Positions 17,955-18,029 of a stretch of DNA of 18,029 nt are shown one piece after another (within the stretch, counting starts at the first letter, position 1; each line of letters opens with the position of its first letter). The DNA comes from a bacterium (GTDB taxonomy: Bacteria > B130-G9). The stretch covers positions 1 through 18,029 of the forward strand of contig JAGHCW010000156.1 of the NCBI GenBank assembly GCA_021160245.1. The letters run 5' to 3'. The position numbers and the translations under genes were made by a program. The notes under the pieces were generated by a model. That model ran no database searches. It saw only the letters and a list, made by a program, of their open reading frames with translations, and was not told where the DNA came from.

Positions 17955-18029
17955 ATGCGGCTGGGCCACCAGCAAGATATTGATCTCATATCACGACAAG
18001 GAGTGGGGCGTCTTCACGCTGGACGAGAG
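17947..18029 (+). CDS. tag: DNA-3-methyladenine glycosylase I, 5' end only
   Basis: Tag removes 3-methyladenine from alkylated DNA. From ATG 17947 the frame reads MHRCGWATSKILISYHDKEW, then GVFTLDE, to the window edge. It matches the family start (RCxW, then YHDxEWG), whose Cys and His take part in the zinc-binding site known for Tag. The ATG lies inside the end of the DNA methyltransferase gene (eight-base overlap), suggesting translational coupling. Only 27 codons are visible; the gene continues off the right edge. Confidence 0.85.
   Translation, partial: MHRCGWATSKILISYHDKEWGVFTLDE

Overview
The window comes from a bacterial chromosome. Codon use is moderately GC-rich, starts include ATG, GTG and TTG, genes overlap by ATGA, and sigma70-like promoters and a Rho-independent terminator can be seen. 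The best clue to lifestyle is an apparent selenoprotein with four haem-binding motifs. It suggests an uncultivated, probably anaerobic or redox-versatile bacterium that decodes UGA as selenocysteine. I cannot name the phylum.

Left part (1-7850), all on the minus strand and well kept. A strong promoter fires out of the left edge. Next are a pseG-like nucleotide-sugar hydrolase gene overlapping rimO (ribosomal protein S12 methylthiotransferase), and an exported FG-GAP/EF-hand-like repeat protein with its own terminator. A three-gene unit follows: a selenocysteine-containing, metallophosphatase-like tetrahaem cytochrome c, then a small membrane protein, then a XerD-type tyrosine recombinase. The selenoprotein gene would be annotated as truncated, because an in-frame TGA (7587-7589) separates its membrane-anchor N-terminus from the rest. 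The TGA sits in a Cys-Gly-U motif where I expect Cys-Gly-Cys in relatives. It is followed at the right distance by a hairpin with a GGUC apical loop, like a bacterial SECIS element. A promoter with a 12-bp palindrome in its spacer lies just upstream.

Middle part (about 8350-12150) is a graveyard: an IS110-type transposase remnant, a Cys-rich gene broken by three frameshifts, a broken putative nuclease gene, and a broken D12-class (Dam-like) DNA adenine methylase gene. The nuclease-like gene was probably coupled to dam by an ATGA overlap. The dam gene is interrupted by an array of 11 heptanucleotide units. A related heptad array lies at 12112-12146.

Right part (12144-18029), plus strand unless noted. 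A promoter precedes a 57-residue ACT-like protein and a membrane Ser/Thr-kinase-like protein with TPR-like repeats and altered HRD and DFG motifs. Next come a lipoprotein cut short by a fragment of an IS1182-type transposase (minus strand), which itself abuts the 3' half of a second IS110-type transposase. The last genes are an isoprenylcysteine-methyltransferase-like membrane protein, a beta-class DNA methyltransferase, and the start of a 3-methyladenine DNA glycosylase I (tag) gene that runs off the edge.

The most valuable observation is the selenocysteine-containing cytochrome and its operon; the heptad arrays and the decayed methylase/nuclease pair come next.
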